Shown piece after piece: positions 60,936 through 64,000 of a stretch of 64,000 nt of DNA. Positions within the stretch are counted from its first letter, which is position 1. Every line of letters starts with the position of its first letter. The notes under the pieces were generated by a model. That model was not told where the DNA came from. It saw nothing but the letters and a program-made list of their open reading frames with translations, and searched no databases. This DNA comes from JACDHG01 sp963815295 (GTDB lineage: Bacteria; Actinomycetota; Actinomycetes; Propionibacteriales; Nocardioidaceae): positions 1,488,001 to 1,552,000 of the forward strand of contig CAWFFZ010000008.1 of the NCBI GenBank assembly GCA_963815295.1, read 5' to 3'. The position numbers were made by a program, and so were the translations under genes.

Positions 60936-62276
60936 TTGGCCGACCGCTATCAAGACCTGGCAACCACCCCAGTCGGCAGCTTCCTGGTCAAGAACCTCGG
61001 CCTCCCCGACCCGGTCCCGCTCAGGCGTCACACTCCTGGCGATCCGCTGTTATCAGGCTCGTTCCTCTGTGGTGGCTCGGGGACGCTGTTGCCTGCTGCC
61101 CTGGCCGCGATCACCGCTGCGGGCGCCGAGAGCCACACCCAGCGCGTCGAGAGCACCAGCTACGCCGGGCTCGTCTTTGACGCCTCTGGTATCGAGACAA
61201 CGGCTGCCTTGTCCACGTTGCGCGAGTTCTTCAGTCCGGTGCTGCGCTCACTCGCGCCTTGCCCCCACGTCGTGGTGCTCGGGTCAACGCCAGACCGCGC
61301 TGCCTCGACGTCGGCGCGGATCGCACAGCGCGCACTCGAGGGCTTCACCCGCTCGCTCGGCAAAGAGATCGGCCGCGGCGGCACCGTCCAGCTGGTCTAC
61401 GCCGACCCCGACGCGAGCGCCGGCATCGCATCCACCGTGCTCTTCTTCCTCTCCCCCAAGTCGGCGTACGTCTCGGGCCAGGTCGTCCACGTGAGTACCT
61501 CGGTCCAGGCTCCGGACCACCCGGCCGCAGACCCGGTAGCGCCGCTCGTCGGCAAGGTGGTCCTTATCACCGGCGCCTCCAGAGGCATTGGCGAGGCCAT
61601 CGCCCGCACCCTGCGCCGCGATGGGGCGACTATCGTCGGAGTTGACGTGCCCCAGGCGGCTGATGAGCTGCTGCGCTTGATGGACGAGCTCGGGGGCGAC
61701 TCGGTGACCATCGACATCACCGTGGTGGATGCACCGCAGCGGATCGCTCGGGCGCTCCGCGAGCGACACGATGGTGTCGATGTCGTCGTACACAACGCCG
61801 GCATCACCCGCGACAGACGCTTGGCCAACATGGACGACGCGCGCTGGTCCTCCGTGATCGATGTCAACCTCAGTGCACCTGAGCGGATCACCTCTGAGCT
61901 GCTGGAGGACAAGGTCGTCCGCCCGAACGGCCGGATCATCGCGGTCTCGTCGATCGCGGGGATCGCCGGAAACGTCGGCCAGACCAACTACGCGACGTCC
62001 AAGGCAGGGGTGATCGGCTTCGTCGACGCCATCGCCCCGGTTGCCGCCGCTCAGCAGGTCACCGTCAACGCGGTCGCGCCAGGCTTCATCGAAACCCAGA
62101 TGACGGCAGCGATGCCCCTGGTGCTGCGCGAAGCGGGTCGCCGGATGAACTCCGTCAACCAGGGTGGCCTGCCCGTCGATGTAGCAGAAACTGTTGCCTG
62201 GTTCGCGAGCCCGGACTCCTTCGGGGTAACGGGCAATGTCGTCCGAGTGTGCGGTCAGAGTCTGATCGGGGCTTGA
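60936..62276 (+). CDS. FabG4-like 3-oxoacyl reductase (high-molecular-weight FabG)
   Basis: A 446-residue SDR with two Rossmann-like halves. The N-terminal half (about 1-205) has lost the cofactor motif. The C-terminal half carries ITGASRGIGEAIARTL, VHNAGITRD, AVSSIAGIAG and YATSKAGVIGF. This matches mycobacterial FabG4, an NADH-dependent 3-ketoacyl-CoA reductase. The TTG at 60936, with CGGAGGAG seven bases upstream, is the start. It forms a unit with the MaoC gene three bases downstream. Confidence 0.9.
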   Translation: MADRYQDLATTPVGSFLVKNLGLPDPVPLRRHTPGDPLLSGSFLCGGSGTLLPAALAAITAAGAESHTQRVESTSYAGLVFDASGIETTAALSTLREFFSPVLRSLAPCPHVVVLGSTPDRAASTSARIAQRALEGFTRSLGKEIGRGGTVQLVYADPDASAGIASTVLFFLSPKSAYVSGQVVHVSTSVQAPDHPAADPVAPLVGKVVLITGASRGIGEAIARTLRRDGATIVGVDVPQAADELLRLMDELGGDSVTIDITVVDAPQRIARALRERHDGVDVVVHNAGITRDRRLANMDDARWSSVIDVNLSAPERITSELLEDKVVRPNGRIIAVSSIAGIAGNVGQTNYATSKAGVIGFVDAIAPVAAAQQVTVNAVAPGFIETQMTAAMPLVLREAGRRMNSVNQGGLPVDVAETVAWFASPDSFGVTGNVVRVCGQSLIGA

Positions 62277-62279
62277 TCG

Positions 62280-63146
62280 ATGACCACTCAAGTGCTCGAC
62301 GAGTCACCGTCGCTGGGATCGCTCTACCTCAAGGCAGCCCTGTCGAAGTCGTCGTCCGACCCGCTGCCCGACACCCGCCTCGAGCTGCGTGACGTCGGGC
62401 TCGACCTCGACCACCTGCACCGCTACCGCGAGATCTGCGGCTTCGACGGTATGACGCTTGTCCCCGCGACGTACCCCCACGTGCTGGCGTTCCCACTGCA
62501 CCTGGCGTTGATGACGGCGCCCGGCTTCCCACTCGCCGTGATGGGTGCCGTGCACGTCGAGAACACCATCCGGCAGGCGCGACCGATCGGCCTCGACGAG
62601 ACGATCGATCTGGCGGTGTGGGCGACCGATCTACGCCCGCACCCACGCGGGCGGACCGTGACGGTCGAGTCCGAGACCTCGGTCGCAGGTGAGGTGGTGT
62701 GGCGCGGTTCGAGTCTTTTCCTGAGTCGTGAAGAGGGCGCAGACACCGCAGTGCGGCCGCCGCCCGCCGACGTACCGGGCGAAGCTCCGGCAGGACCGAT
62801 CCGCTGGACACTCGACGCCGGTCTCGGGCGCCGCTACGCCGCAGTCTCCGGCGATCGCAACCCCATCCACCTGTTTGGCCTGACGGCGAAGGCGTTCGGC
62901 TTTCGCACCCAGATCGCGCACGGTATGTGGACGAAGGCACGTTCGCTTGCCGCGCTGGCACCACGGCTGCCCGATGCGTTCTCGGTCGCGGTGGCGTTCA
63001 AGAAGCCGGTGCCGCTGCCAAGCGCGGTGACATTCGGCGCCCGAAGCTCCGACGGCACCATCGACTTCGGCATGGTCTCGGCGCGCACGGGCAAACCCCA
63101 CTTGCTCGGCCGGTCGACCCATCGGTGGGACGGGTCGGCCTCCTAG
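62280..63146 (+). CDS. MaoC-family double hot-dog hydratase
   Basis: A 288-residue protein of two hot-dog folds. The second half has the hydratase motif YAAVSGDRNPIHLFGLTAKA followed by FRTQIAHGMWTKARSL, with the catalytic Asp and His. It hydrates enoyl-CoA or enoyl-ACP. Together with the FabG4-like reductase and the divergent thiolase it would complete part of a fatty-acid oxidation or synthesis cycle. Its end overlaps the converging last gene by four bases. Confidence 0.92.
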   Translation: MTTQVLDESPSLGSLYLKAALSKSSSDPLPDTRLELRDVGLDLDHLHRYREICGFDGMTLVPATYPHVLAFPLHLALMTAPGFPLAVMGAVHVENTIRQARPIGLDETIDLAVWATDLRPHPRGRTVTVESETSVAGEVVWRGSSLFLSREEGADTAVRPPPADVPGEAPAGPIRWTLDAGLGRRYAAVSGDRNPIHLFGLTAKAFGFRTQIAHGMWTKARSLAALAPRLPDAFSVAVAFKKPVPLPSAVTFGARSSDGTIDFGMVSARTGKPHLLGRSTHRWDGSAS

Positions 63147-64000
63147 CGGAGCTTGCCGAAGCGGATCGAAGAGCTCCGGTTCGCGGTCAGCCGCTTCATG
63201 AACGTGCTGGTCGCGGTGTCCCACACGCCGACGTCGCTGATGGCGTCGTATCCCCAATAGCCCACTACTGGCAGGGACGTGCGGGTGCCGAACAGCACCG
63301 ACTTCTTCGCACCTCCCGGCATCGACAAGGTGAACACCGTGGTCGCGGGATCGTAGACGCCGGGCTCGAACCGGCCATCGCCGTCCCAGTCACCCACGAC
63401 AGGCAGGCTCGACACCGAGCCGAGGACCTTCGTGGAGTAGGTGCCGCTCGCACTACGGAGGACGAACTTCGCTTTCGACGGTCGGAAGACGCCTACGTCG
63501 GTGCGTCCGTCGCCGTCCCAGTCGCCGGCCAACGGCACGTCGGTCGCGAGGCCGAACTGGATGGTCGTACGTCGTCCGGCGGGCAGCGACAAGGTGAAAG
63601 TACGCGTCATCCGGTTGAAGACGCCGGGGTCGGACTGGCCGTTGCCGTTCCAGTCGCCCACGATCGGTTCGTCGGTCGCCCTGCCAAACGAGGTGAGCAC
63701 CGAGCTTCCGTCGGGCATGCGCTTGCGGAAGACACCGCCGGCCTGCTGCCGACGAAACACCCCAAGGTCGCTCGCCCGGTCGCCGTTCCAGTCGCCCGTG
63801 ACAGGCACGTCGACACAGTTTCGCGACGACAGCCACGTGTTGTAGGCGAATCGGACTGCGTTGAACACTGCGTGCTGGTCGATCCGGTCCAGCCGCTGCT
63901 CGTAGTGGAGATGCGCGCCGCTCGAGCCGCCCGAGTTGCCGAGCAACGCAATCAGCTGTCCCTGGTCGACGCGCTGGCCGACGACGACGAACGACCTGAG
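63143..64000 (-). CDS. Secreted M23 peptidase with FG-GAP-like repeats (partial)
   Basis: The gene enters from beyond the window end. The visible 285 residues begin inside a LytM/M23 peptidase domain (GQRVDQGQLIALLGNSGG, SSGAHLHYEQR), whose HxH is a zinc site. Five repeats of about 45 residues follow, each with a GDWDGDGRTDVGVF-like motif as in FG-GAP/VCBS-type propellers, with calcium-binding style acidic loops. Such Asp-rich repeats are usual in secreted actinomycete proteins. It may cut cell-wall or other peptides outside the cell. The N-terminal part is not visible. Confidence 0.85.
   Translation of the reverse strand, partial: LRSFVVVGQRVDQGQLIALLGNSGGSSGAHLHYEQRLDRIDQHAVFNAVRFAYNTWLSSRNCVDVPVTGDWNGDRASDLGVFRRQQAGGVFRKRMPDGSSVLTSFGRATDEPIVGDWNGNGQSDPGVFNRMTRTFTLSLPAGRRTTIQFGLATDVPLAGDWDGDGRTDVGVFRPSKAKFVLRSASGTYSTKVLGSVSSLPVVGDWDGDGRFEPGVYDPATTVFTLSMPGGAKKSVLFGTRTSLPVVGYWGYDAISDVGVWDTATSTFMKRLTANRSSSIRFGKLR

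Overview
The window looks like a chromosomal segment of a high-GC actinomycete, most likely Nocardioides or a close relative (Nocardioidaceae). Evidence: GC-rich third codon positions, mycothiol-type maleylpyruvate isomerase, RbpA, WhiA, OpcA, actinobacterial LexA-box and iron-box words, and a secreted NSLILG-type protein common in Nocardioides. No rRNA, tRNA, CRISPR array, prophage or intact insertion sequence was seen. Most of it is core metabolism and DNA repair, with small accessory patches.

Layout. 1-6115: the heme A pathway genes ctaA (cut by the window edge) and ctaB, separated by a decayed DUF559 gene lying between two copies of one hairpin and by a 1144-residue secreted repeat protein carrying a recent 720-bp internal duplication. 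6355-14588: a pentose-phosphate operon tkt-tal-pgi-zwf-opcA-pgl with start/stop overlaps. 14637-15773: an ArsR/SRPBCC pair with a palindromic operator candidate, a small repeat cluster and a small unknown gene. 15828-19544: rbpA, secG, tpiA, pgk and gap on the minus strand. 19627-24576: the actinobacterial whiA-yvcK-rapZ-uvrC cluster. 24741-31331: a TPR-like protein, a Rieske lipoprotein, uvrA with a LexA-type box upstream, then a mycothiol isomerase and a metallo-hydrolase.

31441-38026 is accessory: VOC proteins, a hemerythrin-like protein, a MocR regulator divergent from an EamA exporter, a DHFR/RibD-like protein followed by a RidA gene fragment, a cupin and a secreted protein. 38119-40729 is a three-gene muropeptide-recycling operon. 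40726-46089 holds a TerC exporter under a predicted yybP-ykoY manganese riboswitch, then uvrB with an overlapping MmcQ/YjbR gene, a PAP2 phosphatase and an AlkA-like glycosylase.

46094-48741 is the most unusual locus: one polypeptide joins an adenylation domain, a carrier domain and a membrane acyltransferase-3 domain, with a near-consensus iron box directly at its start. This looks like an iron-controlled, single-protein analogue of the Dlt logic (activate, carry, transfer at the membrane), but the acyl substrate and acceptor are unknown.

48812-63146 holds an ATP-dependent DNA ligase, small enzymes, a DUF3800-like protein, a MoaD-like/BNR-repeat pair, a polar amino acid ABC transporter, and a thiolase divergent from a FabG4-like reductase and a MaoC hydratase. 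The window ends inside a secreted protein that joins a LytM peptidase to FG-GAP-like repeats.
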